Below are positions 34,817 to 43,775 of a stretch of DNA of 64,000 bases, one piece after another (positions within the stretch are counted from its first letter, which is position 1; each line of letters starts with the position of its first letter). A program made the translations under genes and the position numbers. Where the stretch lies: positions 1 to 64,000 of the forward strand of contig NZ_KB905164.1 of assembly GCF_000378625.1 (NCBI RefSeq), written 5' to 3'. Source of the stretch: Colwellia piezophila ATCC BAA-637 (GTDB lineage: Bacteria > Pseudomonadota > Gammaproteobacteria > Enterobacterales > Alteromonadaceae). The notes beneath the pieces were generated by a model. It made no database searches. It had not been told where the DNA came from and was given only the letters and a program-made list of their open reading frames with translations.

Positions 34817-34973
34817 GTGCCCACCTAATACTTGTATAATAACGAACAAGCATTGTATGAACTTTACACAATAATTAGCGTTAACAAAATGTAATTTTGC
34901 GTATTGATTAGTTATTTATACAGTAGTACCTTATCCACAATATGCTCGTACTGTCATTAAATACTGAGAATAA

Positions 34974-35591
34974 TTACCCTTGCGGATGATTATTATGAAT
35001 ACGAGTCAAGACACTTTTAAAATAATTACTGCCCTTTTGCTCAGCCACGGAAATATTATTTTCAGGGATTTTTTCAGGCTCCTTATATACCTTAAGTACT
35101 CTGGCCATACTCGCCTCTCTAATAATATGAAGCATCGGATAAGGAGAGCGGTTAGTAAAGTTACTCGCATCATCGAAATCATCATCGGCAAAACAATATT
35201 CAGGGTGCATAGTCGCTAGTTGAAATACGCCTTCAAAACCTTGGTCAATCAGTAGTTCATTGGCATAATCGACAAGATCCAGGTAACGTGAAAAACTGCG
35301 GAAGCCGTCGCTAAAGATGATTAAGGTCGTTTCAATTTCATCATGTTGTTGTAGGTAATGACATTGCTCTAGTAACTCTTTCAGCGCAGGCTTAACTTGC
35401 TCAAGTACTGACTGATGGTAGCGAATGGTATTATTAACAAACTCTTTTTTCGCAAAGGGACAAAAATTTAAACCTATAATTATTTCATCTAACCACTGTT
35501 TTGTGGCACATACTTCTGCTGAGTCTTGCTCAGCTAGTGTTTTTGGCGCTGTTTTTTGCTGTGCTGCGCTTTGTTTAACTTCTTTAGTCAT
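34974..35591 (-). CDS. DUF1415 family protein
   Basis: About 205 residues from the ATG at 35591; a GTG at 35654 would overlap the upstream gene's end and gives an unconvincing N-terminus. It matches the DUF1415 family: WLDEIIIGLNFCPFAKKEFV, a Cys in the FCPFA motif, DGFRSFSRYLDLVDYANELL, LATMHPEYCFADDDFDDASN and NRSPYPMLHIIREASM. The family is soluble and conserved in gammaproteobacteria, with no established function. It follows the Atm1-like exporter gene by ~40 bases on the same strand, so co-expression is likely. Small AGCACTAAAAA repeats are seen at the junction. Confidence 0.85.
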   Translation of the reverse strand: MTKEVKQSAAQQKTAPKTLAEQDSAEVCATKQWLDEIIIGLNFCPFAKKEFVNNTIRYHQSVLEQVKPALKELLEQCHYLQQHDEIETTLIIFSDGFRSFSRYLDLVDYANELLIDQGFEGVFQLATMHPEYCFADDDFDDASNFTNRSPYPMLHIIREASMARVLKVYKEPEKIPENNISVAEQKGSNYFKSVLTRIHNNHPQG

Positions 35592-35632
35592 AATGGGAAC
35601 TCTAGATTTTAGCTGTATTTTTAGTGCTGTTT

Positions 35633-37456
35633 TTAGTGCTGCTGTAACTGCCACATTTTACTGTATTGGCCTTGCAGTGCGAGTAATTGTTGATGGTTAC
35701 CCTGCTCCACTATTTCACCATGACTCATAACAATAATATTATCGCTATCCACAATGGTAGATAGGCGGTGGGCAATCACCAAGCTGGTCCTATTTTTAGC
35801 GACTTCATTGATGGCAGTTAAAATAGCTTGTTCGGATTCGCTATCTAGAGAGGATGTCGCCTCATCAAAAATCAATATTTGAGGGTTTTTTAAAATAGTA
35901 CGAGCAATGGCAACTCGCTGCTTTTCCCCGCCCGATAATTTTAAGCCTCGCTCACCAACTACCGTCTCTAAACCATCAGGTAAACTGGCAATAAACTCCG
36001 CTAAATGGGCCAATTCAATCGCTTTTAATACTTCCACTTTAGTAGCCATTGGACAACCATATTGTACATTATTAAATAACGTATCATTAAAAAGCACGGT
36101 ATCTTGCGGCACAATACCAATATGAGTACGTAGAGATAGTTGACTCACTTGGCTAATATTTTGTCCGTTAATTTTGATATCACCTGAGTCGACATCATAA
36201 AAACGAAATAATAATTTAACTAAAGTTGATTTACCTGAGCCGCTTTGGCCAACTACGGCAACTTTCTCACCCGCTTTGATCTGAAAAGAAATGCCTTTGA
36301 TTATTGGCCGCTTCTTGTTGTAGGCAAAAGTAATGTTATTAAAAGTAATACTCGCTTGATTCTTTGTGTGGCTGTTGGCATGAGCACCCGGCTCAGCCAA
36401 GTCTAATATAGCGGCATTGGGTACATCTTGTACCTTAGGTGCCTTAGCTAACAAGCCAAATAAATTCTCAATATTTGCTAACGAGCCCTTAATCTCTCGA
36501 TAAATAAAGCCTAAAAAATTAAGTGGCATAAACAATTGCATCATAAAAGCATTTATCAGTACAAAATCACCCAAGGTCAAATTACCTTTGGCCACTTCTG
36601 TCGCTGCAAGTGCGAGCATCGCGGTCATCGCTATAGCAATAATAAGTGCTTGCCCGCCGTTTAAAGCAAATAATGATAAGCGGTTTTTAATTTTCGCTTG
36701 TTCCCAAATACTGAGCTGCTTGTCATAAGCCTGTGCCTCAAATTCTTCATTGGTGAAGTACTTCACTGTTTCATAGTTTAATAAGCTATCAATAGCGCGG
36801 GTATTACTCGATGAATCTGCTTGATTAGCTGCGCGGACATGACGGGTACGTAACTCAGTAGCAAAGATAGAATAGGCAATATAAGTCACAATTGATGTCA
36901 GTGTTATTACTGCAAACCAGATACCGTAATTTACAAATAAAATGGTCACTACCATTACTATTTCAAGTAAGGTCGGCACAATATTAAAGACCATAAAGCG
37001 CATTAAAAAATTAATGCCTGATGTACCTCGGTCAATATCACGAGATAAACCACCCGTTTGCCTATTGAGATGAAAATCTAAATCCAATGAATGTAGGTGA
37101 CGAAAAACTTTCAGACCTATGCGGCGAATAGCTCGCTCAGTAACACGGCCAAAAAGGGTATCTCTAATTTCAGCAAAAACCACGATAGAGAAGCGTGCTA
37201 AGCCATAAGCAGCGACCAAGCCCAATGGAACAATGATTAGCGCCGTACTTTGTTTATCTGTGCTATTACTATCTAAAGTATCAACGATGTCTTTGAGGAT
37301 AAAGGGTAAATAGACACTGGCAATTTTAGTGAGTATTAAACACAACATAGCGAGCGCGATACGTTTTTTATACTCAAATAAATAGGGCAGAATAAGTTTA
37401 AAAGCTTGCCAGTTGATAGAGTTAACTTCTTGGTCGGGATAACTAGAGGGGCGCAT
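35633..37456 (-). CDS. Atm1/HMT1-type ABC exporter
   Basis: 607 residues, a fused transmembrane plus ATPase half transporter. The N-terminal six-helix exporter domain contains GLSRDIDRGTSGINFLMRFM and NYETVKYFTNEEFEAQAYDK, the hallmark of the Atm1/ABCB7/HMT1 group. The ATPase has Walker A GQSGSGKST, signature LSGGEKQRVAIAR, Walker B ILIFDEATSSLD and IAHRLSTI. Such exporters move glutathione-bound sulphur or metal compounds across the inner membrane as homodimers. It is divergent from the YrbG-like gene. Family is firm, cargo is not shown here. Confidence 0.92.
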   Translation of the reverse strand: MRPSSYPDQEVNSINWQAFKLILPYLFEYKKRIALAMLCLILTKIASVYLPFILKDIVDTLDSNSTDKQSTALIIVPLGLVAAYGLARFSIVVFAEIRDTLFGRVTERAIRRIGLKVFRHLHSLDLDFHLNRQTGGLSRDIDRGTSGINFLMRFMVFNIVPTLLEIVMVVTILFVNYGIWFAVITLTSIVTYIAYSIFATELRTRHVRAANQADSSSNTRAIDSLLNYETVKYFTNEEFEAQAYDKQLSIWEQAKIKNRLSLFALNGGQALIIAIAMTAMLALAATEVAKGNLTLGDFVLINAFMMQLFMPLNFLGFIYREIKGSLANIENLFGLLAKAPKVQDVPNAAILDLAEPGAHANSHTKNQASITFNNITFAYNKKRPIIKGISFQIKAGEKVAVVGQSGSGKSTLVKLLFRFYDVDSGDIKINGQNISQVSQLSLRTHIGIVPQDTVLFNDTLFNNVQYGCPMATKVEVLKAIELAHLAEFIASLPDGLETVVGERGLKLSGGEKQRVAIARTILKNPQILIFDEATSSLDSESEQAILTAINEVAKNRTSLVIAHRLSTIVDSDNIIVMSHGEIVEQGNHQQLLALQGQYSKMWQLQQH

Positions 37457-37661
37457 AGACTACCTTATGAAAGAAAGCTTATAAAAGAAAAGACTATGAT
37501 AAAATACTAAGGCAATATAATCTAACAATTGCGTAATATATATTGCATTCCAAGGTCTTTCTTCCTTAGAATTCAAACTATTAAGAATACCTTACCTATA
37601 AACGACCAATAAGTTGCCGCTAAGGTGAAAAACTCCCATCCTAATTTTCTAAGGAATAGAA

Positions 37662-38648
37662 ATGTTATTGCAAGCAGGCATATTAATTGTAGCCATTTTA
37701 TTAGCTGTTTTCTCCGCAAAAATTCTTGTCACCGGTGCAATTAGTATTGCCAAACGTTTTGCTATTCCTGAATTTATCATCGGTGCTTTTATTATTGGCT
37801 TTGGTACCTCCCTGCCAGAGTTTGCCGTTAATATTCAAGCGGCCCTTGAGGGGAATACCGAGCTAGCTATCGCTAACATTTTAGGCAGTAATTTATTTAA
37901 TACTTGTATAACTTTAGGCTTACTTGGGTTATCTGGCCAGTTAGTCATTAATAGCGATGTCAGAATTAAAGATGCACCGTATAATTTAATTGCTGCGCTA
38001 ATGATAGCGGTATGTGGAAACCAACTCTATTTAGACCATATCAACTATCATCAAATTATGATGAGCCATGCATTAATTTTCTTATGCTTTTTTATTATTT
38101 ATGTTTATTACACCCTACTCGAAGTTAAACAAGGTGCTCCGCACAAACAACCACTGCATAAACATCATCATCAAGCGATGCACGCCGATATAGACTCGAC
38201 CACGTTAAAATCGTTCGGCTTAGTCATAGCTGGATTAGTTGGACTGGTATTAGGGGGAGAACTCATTGTCAGCTCAGCGGAAAATATTGCTCTGACCCTA
38301 GGCTTATCTAACCGCTTAATTGGCTTATTGATTGTTGGACCCGGTACTTCAATGCCAGAACTCATTGCCAGTTTAGTCGCGCTACGCTCAAGAAGTACGG
38401 CACTTATTTTAGGGAACATCATTGGTTCAAACATATTTAATGTCTTCTTTACTTTAGGTATCACAGCAACCATTCAGCCGTTACCATTAGATGCGTCCCT
38501 TAACCAAGCGGTGTTATTTAATGTCTTGGCTGCGGCTTTACTCGCCATAACATTTTGGTTAGTACCAAAAGAGAAAATAAGCAGGATTACGGCTTCGTTA
38601 TTACTGCTTATTTATTGTGTTTATACGGTATTGGCTATCTACCAATAA
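37662..38648 (+). CDS. YrbG-like Na+/Ca2+ exchanger
   Basis: 328 residues with about ten membrane helices in two inverted halves. Each half has the exchanger alpha motif: GFGTSLPEFAVNIQAALEG with GSNLFNTCITLGLLGL, and VGPGTSMPELIASLVALRS with GSNIFNVFFTLG. Both acidic Glu residues needed for ion binding are present. The loop between the halves is His-rich (HKQPLHKHHHQAMHADID), which could bind metal. It exchanges Na+ or H+ for Ca2+ across the inner membrane. Start ATG at 37662 after AAGGAA. In many gammaproteobacteria yrbG heads the lipid-trafficking or KdsD cluster, but here it is alone. Confidence 0.9.
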   Translation: MLLQAGILIVAILLAVFSAKILVTGAISIAKRFAIPEFIIGAFIIGFGTSLPEFAVNIQAALEGNTELAIANILGSNLFNTCITLGLLGLSGQLVINSDVRIKDAPYNLIAALMIAVCGNQLYLDHINYHQIMMSHALIFLCFFIIYVYYTLLEVKQGAPHKQPLHKHHHQAMHADIDSTTLKSFGLVIAGLVGLVLGGELIVSSAENIALTLGLSNRLIGLLIVGPGTSMPELIASLVALRSRSTALILGNIIGSNIFNVFFTLGITATIQPLPLDASLNQAVLFNVLAAALLAITFWLVPKEKISRITASLLLLIYCVYTVLAIYQ

Positions 38649-38873
38649 AGCTCGTTTCAACCTTGAAGGTTAAGAGTTAATCAACATTGCTTTGGTTAAG
38701 TTTAGTTAAGTTTGGTTAAATTTACTTTGCCTTTTAAATTAACGTCTCCGGCTTTGAGTTAAAGGTAACTTTTAACCTCAAAAATTGACAATTTATTACA
38801 TGAAAACAACAGCTATCCCTTGTTGAATATTGCATAATCCCGCCAAAATACCACAAGAGAAATACAGTAAATA

Positions 38874-39047
38874 ATGAACACGATTAAATGTTTTTTTGGT
38901 CAACATATTCCTGATAACGATTGGATGAGAGATTTCAAAACCAATAGAATGATTTGCAGTTGTACGCAGTGTGGTAAAGCGGTTAAACGGCAGAGAACAC
39001 AAGCCCTCCCCCATATATTTTTTCTTAAATTATTCTCGTCTAAGTAA
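38874..39047 (+). CDS. 57-aa CxCxxC small protein
   Basis: MNTIKCFFGQHIPDNDWMRD, then FKTNRMICSCTQCGKAVKRQ and a basic hydrophobic end. The CSCTQCGK motif, with Cys6 further up, could form a small zinc ribbon, recalling phage-type zinc-ribbon miniproteins. The start ATG has only a weak GAG site, but the Cys pattern and stop position are gene-like. It lies between the exchanger and the phosphatase genes in a 495-base gap that otherwise holds one terminator-like hairpin. Confidence 0.5.
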   Translation: MNTIKCFFGQHIPDNDWMRDFKTNRMICSCTQCGKAVKRQRTQALPHIFFLKLFSSK

Positions 39048-39095
39048 GTGAAGTCAGCTTTCAGCTAACGAATTACAAAAAGTGCCTAATTTTAA

Positions 39096-39129
39096 TAGAC
39101 CCCTCATCAAGGTGATAACGAGGTGTCTA
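39096..39129 (-). terminator. Terminator-like hairpin after the phosphatase gene
   Basis: TAGACCCCTC pairs with GAGGTGTCTA with one mismatch; on the minus strand it is followed by a T/A-rich stretch. It lies between convergent genes. Confidence 0.45.
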
Positions 39130-39143
39130 CTAAAATGGCGGAA

Positions 39144-40853
39144 CTACATGGTCTGATTGAGCACTTTGTTAAGTATTTTTCCCTGCGCACCTGATGGTGC
39201 TTTGATACCTAAGGTTGCCGATAACGTGACGGCAATATCGGTGGTACTGACTCGGTCATAAACCGTATCGTTGACTATATTAAAACCGGCAAATATTAAT
39301 GGTACAAAAGTATCATAACCCCAGGGAGAGCCATGAGTTGCCGCGACGGTAAGTCCTTCCATATCAGCGACAAAACGATGGGCTTCAAGCACAATATAGA
39401 TATCGCCAGAGCGAATACTATTGTGGTTATTTGCCACTAAGGTATGCAAATAATCTTGTGGAATTTGACCCGACTCTAAATCAGTACTGGTGACTGCAAT
39501 CGCAACACCATCAAATTTAGCGACCTCATTGGCGACAGCCTTTTGCACTTGTGCTAGTGATAACTTACGTCTGGCGATTAAATCCCTATCAAGATAAATA
39601 TAGGGATGAAAATAGCTTTTGATTAGTGCGCTATCAAAACCAAATTGTCTTTTCAGTGCTTGCATAGCCGGTTTTTTGTCCCAGGTTTTAGGAGCCACCA
39701 CCTGAGTTTTCATCCCCAGTGTTGATAAATAAGCGGGTGCCTCCGCTGCACCATGATCCGCAGATAACACGATCAGGGTATTATTCAAGCCGACTTTTTT
39801 ATCAATAAATGTCAGTAAATTAGCTATCGTTCGGTCTAAGCGAAGCATATTATCTTCTGCTTCTAAACTTGAGGGGCCAAACATATGACCGACATAATCG
39901 GTTGAGGAAAAACTTACCGATAAATAGTCAGTGATATCGTCTTGGCCAAGTTGTTCGTTATTTACTACCGCTTTGGCAAAGTCGAGGGTTAACTCATCCC
40001 CTGCAGGGCTCAAGGTTAAAAATGTATTGAAATAGTCATGATTTATATCACCATATTGGTGTGGAAAAGTACGGCCAAAGCCTGGGAAATTAGTTTCCCA
40101 GGCTTGCTCATCTTGTGCGGCAAAGACATAGTTCTTTTGCGGCTGACTTAACTGCCAACTTGCTTGATGGTATTTTTTAGTCGGCTGTGCAGCATTCCAC
40201 TGAGAAACCCACTGTGGGTATTTATCATAATAATAACTACTGGTAACAAATTCACCTGACTTTTTTGAAAACCAAAAAGCTTTGCCCATGTGCCCCGCCA
40301 TAGAAATAGCGCCACGGTCTTTAACTGATACACCGAATACTTTTGCTTTACCATTCGAGGCAATCATTAATTCATCACTAAAGGTTGAAACTAACATGTT
40401 GCTTGGTGAACGACCTGAAGATTTTGCTGTACGTTGCGTGGGATCAAGTTCTGTTTTTTGATCAACACCAGCATTAGCTGATAATAATGGATAGCTTGAG
40501 TCTTCAACGTTATAAACAAGGCGCTGTAGTTTATCGTCAAACCAAACATTACCTATCATACCGTGCACAGCCGGCAACGCACCTGTAGCTAATGTTGCAT
40601 GGCCCACAATGGTTTCGGTATTCGCGTGATTATGATGAGCGTCTTTATAGATCACACCTTCATTGAGTAGATATTTAAAGCCGCCCTCACCCATTTTATC
40701 TAAATAAACGGCAGGCATATCGCCACGTAATTGATCGACGGTAATTTGCAAAATGAGTTTAGGTTTATCTGCTGCTTGTACAGTTACTGATGGAAGCAAT
40801 AAAGCAACCGCACTACTTAATAAGCATAACTTTGTTCTATTTTGCACTGACAT
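39144..40853 (-). CDS. PafA-like alkaline phosphatase
   Basis: About 569 residues from the ATG at 40853; a TTG at 40880 is possible. A signal peptide ends near VQAAD. The protein belongs to the alkaline phosphatase superfamily, PafA branch: LQITVDQLRGDM, NHANTETIVGHATLATGALP with the Thr nucleophile, LSADHGAAEAPAYL and AATHGSPWGYDTFVPLIFAG. PafA is a calcium-activated, phosphate-irrepressible periplasmic phosphatase that splits phosphomonoesters. Two zinc sites are implied by the Asp/His motifs. It diverges from the sulfatase gene, a fellow superfamily member, across a 300-base region with a Fur-like box. Full length. Confidence 0.9.
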   Translation of the reverse strand: MSVQNRTKLCLLSSAVALLLPSVTVQAADKPKLILQITVDQLRGDMPAVYLDKMGEGGFKYLLNEGVIYKDAHHNHANTETIVGHATLATGALPAVHGMIGNVWFDDKLQRLVYNVEDSSYPLLSANAGVDQKTELDPTQRTAKSSGRSPSNMLVSTFSDELMIASNGKAKVFGVSVKDRGAISMAGHMGKAFWFSKKSGEFVTSSYYYDKYPQWVSQWNAAQPTKKYHQASWQLSQPQKNYVFAAQDEQAWETNFPGFGRTFPHQYGDINHDYFNTFLTLSPAGDELTLDFAKAVVNNEQLGQDDITDYLSVSFSSTDYVGHMFGPSSLEAEDNMLRLDRTIANLLTFIDKKVGLNNTLIVLSADHGAAEAPAYLSTLGMKTQVVAPKTWDKKPAMQALKRQFGFDSALIKSYFHPYIYLDRDLIARRKLSLAQVQKAVANEVAKFDGVAIAVTSTDLESGQIPQDYLHTLVANNHNSIRSGDIYIVLEAHRFVADMEGLTVAATHGSPWGYDTFVPLIFAGFNIVNDTVYDRVSTTDIAVTLSATLGIKAPSGAQGKILNKVLNQTM

Positions 40854-41066
40854 AATAATTCTGTTCCTTTTTCTAAGCAAAAAAATGTACCTTCAAATTG
40901 CAATACTTTCAAGCCATTAAAAGTATTATCGAGTATAAGAATCAAATCCTAGCAACGACTAATAGCTATTAGTATAAACGTATATCCTCGCAGCATATTT
41001 ATTTAAATCGTAAAAAAATCATTTTGTTTATGCATTCTAAACTATGTAGAAAGCTAGATTTATCAA

Positions 41067-41103
41067 TTGAATGGTGTAATATCATTAATGATAATAATTC
41101 TCA
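41067..41103 (+). promoter_or_regulatory. Sulfatase-operon promoter overlapped by a Fur-like box
   Basis: TTGAAT and GATAAT with a 17-base spacer form a good sigma-70 promoter. The -10 lies inside TGATAAT-A-ATTCTCA (41089-41103), a 7-1-7 Fur-like inverted repeat with one mismatch. Repression by Fur with iron is inferred. Confidence 0.55.
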
Positions 41104-41160
41104 TATTGTTACCATGCATATAAGGAACAATATGTACCTCCACCGTGATAAGGAAAGAAC

Positions 41161-42669
41161 ATGGTTACTAAAAACAAGTTGAAGAAACTGGTTTTAGGTT
41201 TGGGATTAATCGCAGCATCAGCTGCTGTAATGGCAACAACCGACACCTCAAAACCTAATATTCTCGCCATCTGGGGCGATGATATTGGTCCATTTAATAT
41301 TAGCGCTTATAACCGCGGTATTATGGGTTATAAAACCCCTAATATTGACCGCATAGCCAATGACGGTATTTTATTTACCGACTCTTATGGTGATCAAAGT
41401 TGTACCGCAGGTCGTTCAAGTTTTATTACTGGTCAACATCCTATACGTACGGGTTTAACCAAAGTAGGTTTGCCCGGCGCTAAAGAAGGTTTAAGTAAAA
41501 AAGACCCGACCATTGCTGAATTATTGAAAGCTAGAGGTTATGCCACAGGGCAATTTGGTAAAAACCATTTAGGCGACCAAGACGAACACTTACCAACCAA
41601 TCATGGTTTTGATGAGTTTTTTGGTAACCTTTATCACTTAAACGCTGAAGATGAGCCTGAGCATCCAGATTACCCTAAAGATGCTGCCTTTAAAAAACGT
41701 TTTGGCCCTCGTGGTGTTATCCACTCTTTTGCCGATGGAAAAATTCAAGATACCGGTCCATTAACGAAAAAACGCATGGAAACCATTGATGAAGAAGTAT
41801 TAGCAAAAACATTAAAATTTATCGACAAAGCTCATGCCGCTAAAAAACCGTTTTTTGTCTGGTTTAATACTACCCGTATGCATGTTTGGACACGGTTAAA
41901 ACCTGCATCTCAAGGAGTTACCGGTCAAGGTTTATATGCCGACGGCATGGTTGAACATGATGGCCATGTAGGCCAATTACTTGATAAAATTGATGATTTA
42001 GGTATCGCTGAAAATACTATTGTGATGTACACCACTGATAACGGTGCCGAACTTGCGATGTGGCCCGATGGTGGTTATACCCAATTTAGAGGCGAGAAAA
42101 ACTCAAACTGGGAAGGCGGTTACCGTATACCTATGATGGTGAAATGGCCGGGTAAAATTAAGCCTAACCAAGTATCGAATGAAATAATTTCATTACAAGA
42201 TTGGATGCCTACCATGTTAGCCATTGCTGGTGATAAAAATATCAAAGCAGATCTTAAAAAAGGTAAAATGGTTGCAGGTACTAAATTTAAAGTACACTTA
42301 GATGGTTTTAATTTCTTACCACACTTTTTAAATACCTCCAAAGCTGGACCACGTAAAGAATTTATTTATGCTTCAGATACCGGCGATGTTGTCGCTATTC
42401 GTGATGGTGATTATAAGTTCGTCTTTAGAGAACAAAAATGTCATGGAATGGAAACTTGGATATGCCCATGGCAAGAGTTGCGAGCACCAAGAATGTTTAA
42501 CTTAAGAATGGACCCATTTGAGCGTATGGATCATGAAGCAGAGAACTACTATAAATGGTATTTTGAACATGCATTTTTGATTGCACCTTCAATGTATAAA
42601 GTTGGCGTGTTTAAACAAACCTTTAAAGAGTTCCCACAACGTCAAAAACCAGGTAGCTTCGTTCCATAA
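41161..42669 (+). CDS. Secreted type I sulfatase (arylsulfatase-like)
   Basis: 502 residues with a signal peptide (cut near MATTD). Sulfatase core: WGDDIGPFNISAYNRG with the DD metal ligands, CTAGRSSFITGQHPIRTGLT with Cys81 as the formylglycine site in a CxAxR signature, GQFGKNHLGDQ with likely metal or sulfate Lys/His, and YTTDNGAE. It hydrolyses sulfate esters; the substrate is not readable. The conserved Cys needs conversion to formylglycine by an FGE/SUMF1-type or anaerobic maturase. ATG with AAGGAAAG upstream. It starts the long operon-like array to BatD, although a hairpin follows its stop. Divergent from the PafA-like gene. Confidence 0.92.
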   Translation: MVTKNKLKKLVLGLGLIAASAAVMATTDTSKPNILAIWGDDIGPFNISAYNRGIMGYKTPNIDRIANDGILFTDSYGDQSCTAGRSSFITGQHPIRTGLTKVGLPGAKEGLSKKDPTIAELLKARGYATGQFGKNHLGDQDEHLPTNHGFDEFFGNLYHLNAEDEPEHPDYPKDAAFKKRFGPRGVIHSFADGKIQDTGPLTKKRMETIDEEVLAKTLKFIDKAHAAKKPFFVWFNTTRMHVWTRLKPASQGVTGQGLYADGMVEHDGHVGQLLDKIDDLGIAENTIVMYTTDNGAELAMWPDGGYTQFRGEKNSNWEGGYRIPMMVKWPGKIKPNQVSNEIISLQDWMPTMLAIAGDKNIKADLKKGKMVAGTKFKVHLDGFNFLPHFLNTSKAGPRKEFIYASDTGDVVAIRDGDYKFVFREQKCHGMETWICPWQELRAPRMFNLRMDPFERMDHEAENYYKWYFEHAFLIAPSMYKVGVFKQTFKEFPQRQKPGSFVP

Positions 42670-42725
42670 GTTAACGGTCTTTAAGCTAAGAGTTTTCTAA
42701 GTAAAATAGAAACCCTTAACGATGT

Positions 42726-42757
42726 ATGAGCGCTATCAGATTTTTTATAGCGCTCAT
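42726..42757 (+). terminator. Hairpin after the sulfatase gene
   Basis: A perfect 11-bp stem ATGAGCGCTAT/ATAGCGCTCAT with a 10-base loop, followed by TTTATACTTT. It could terminate or attenuate transcription before the SUMF1-like gene. Confidence 0.55.
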
Positions 42758-42792
42758 TTATACTTTAACTCGTGAGTACTCACACTATTTCT

Positions 42793-42832
42793 GATTACCT
42801 TATCGCTATTTTGTAATAGTCATAAGGTAATC
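42793..42832 (+). other. Second perfect hairpin before the SUMF1-like gene
   Basis: GATTACCTTAT pairs with ATAAGGTAATC, 11 bp, around an 18-base interval. It lacks a T run. With the hairpin at 42726 it makes two structured elements in a 182-base gap, possibly an operator, attenuator or RNA-processing site. Confidence 0.45.
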
Positions 42833-42851
42833 AAATTATCTCTACCTTTTC

Positions 42852-43775
42852 ATGAACGCTATAATTAAGAATCGACAATTTATGTATAAACCTTATCAAT
42901 CGTCTCTCTCTTCAGTATTTTTACTACGCTCAATATTTACATTATCTTTAGTCACTAGTTTTTTATCAATAAGCATTAGTGCTAAGGCAGAGAACATAAA
43001 AGCATTAACAAAATCACCAGCAGGTAAAGTTGAAGCTACAACAAAACAACAAAGACAGTTTTTACTGACAAAACCGATGTTAAGTGACTTAATGGCAAAC
43101 ATGGTCTTGGTCGAAGCGGGCAGTTTTACCATGGGCTCTGACTCCCCTTTAGCAAGAAAGCGTGAACAACCTGCTCACCAAGTCACCCTTGATAGTTTTT
43201 ACATTGGTAAATATGAGTTAACCCAAGATATTTTTGAACAAATTATGGGCTGGAACTATAGCTATTTTACTTGTGATAAATGTGCCGTTAATAATGTTAG
43301 TTGGTTTAACATGCAACTATTTATTAAGCGCTTAAATACTGCCACCGGTAAAACATTCAGCCTTCCAACTGAAGCACAATGGGCTTATGCCGCCAAAGGT
43401 GGTAATAAATCTAAAGGTTATCAATACAGTGGCTCAAATGACATCAATGAGGTGGCTTGGTTTGCCGGCAATGCCAAGAACAAAAGCCACCCAGTAGGAC
43501 TAAAGAAACCTAACGAACTGGGCTTATTCGATATGACGGGCAACTTGTGGGAGTTTTGTCTTGATGATATGAGTCGAAAAGCCTATAGCCTAGCAGAAAA
43601 CCACAACCCTTTTTGGGGTGATAAAGACAACCTTACACGCAAAGCGATGAAGGTAATTCGCGGTGGCGGTTATGAGTTTTCAGCCACTGAAAACTTGGTT
43701 TTTATGCGTGACGGCGCCACCAATAATGTCCGTATGGCTGATATCGGTTTTAGATTAATAATGAGCAAAAATTAA
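42852..43775 (+). CDS. SUMF1/FGE-domain protein without the catalytic cysteine pair
   Basis: 307 residues with an N-terminal signal or membrane segment (~25-43), so exported. The FGE-sulfatase fold (PF03781) is clear: NMVLVEAGSFTMGSDSP, HQVTLDSFYIGKYELTQDIF, NVSWFNMQLFIKRLN, FSLPTEAQWAYAAKGG, GLFDMTGNLWEFCLDD, VIRGGGYEF and DIGFRLIM. In true formylglycine-generating enzymes two Cys sit after the RGGS motif, within about eight residues, and bind copper. Here that stretch (YEFSATENLVFMRDGATN) has no Cys, so oxidation of the sulfatase Cys by this protein is doubtful. PvdO, EgtB-like or structural roles are alternatives. It follows the sulfatase and abuts the cytochrome gene with no gap. Confidence 0.85.
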   Translation: MNAIIKNRQFMYKPYQSSLSSVFLLRSIFTLSLVTSFLSISISAKAENIKALTKSPAGKVEATTKQQRQFLLTKPMLSDLMANMVLVEAGSFTMGSDSPLARKREQPAHQVTLDSFYIGKYELTQDIFEQIMGWNYSYFTCDKCAVNNVSWFNMQLFIKRLNTATGKTFSLPTEAQWAYAAKGGNKSKGYQYSGSNDINEVAWFAGNAKNKSHPVGLKKPNELGLFDMTGNLWEFCLDDMSRKAYSLAENHNPFWGDKDNLTRKAMKVIRGGGYEFSATENLVFMRDGATNNVRMADIGFRLIMSKN

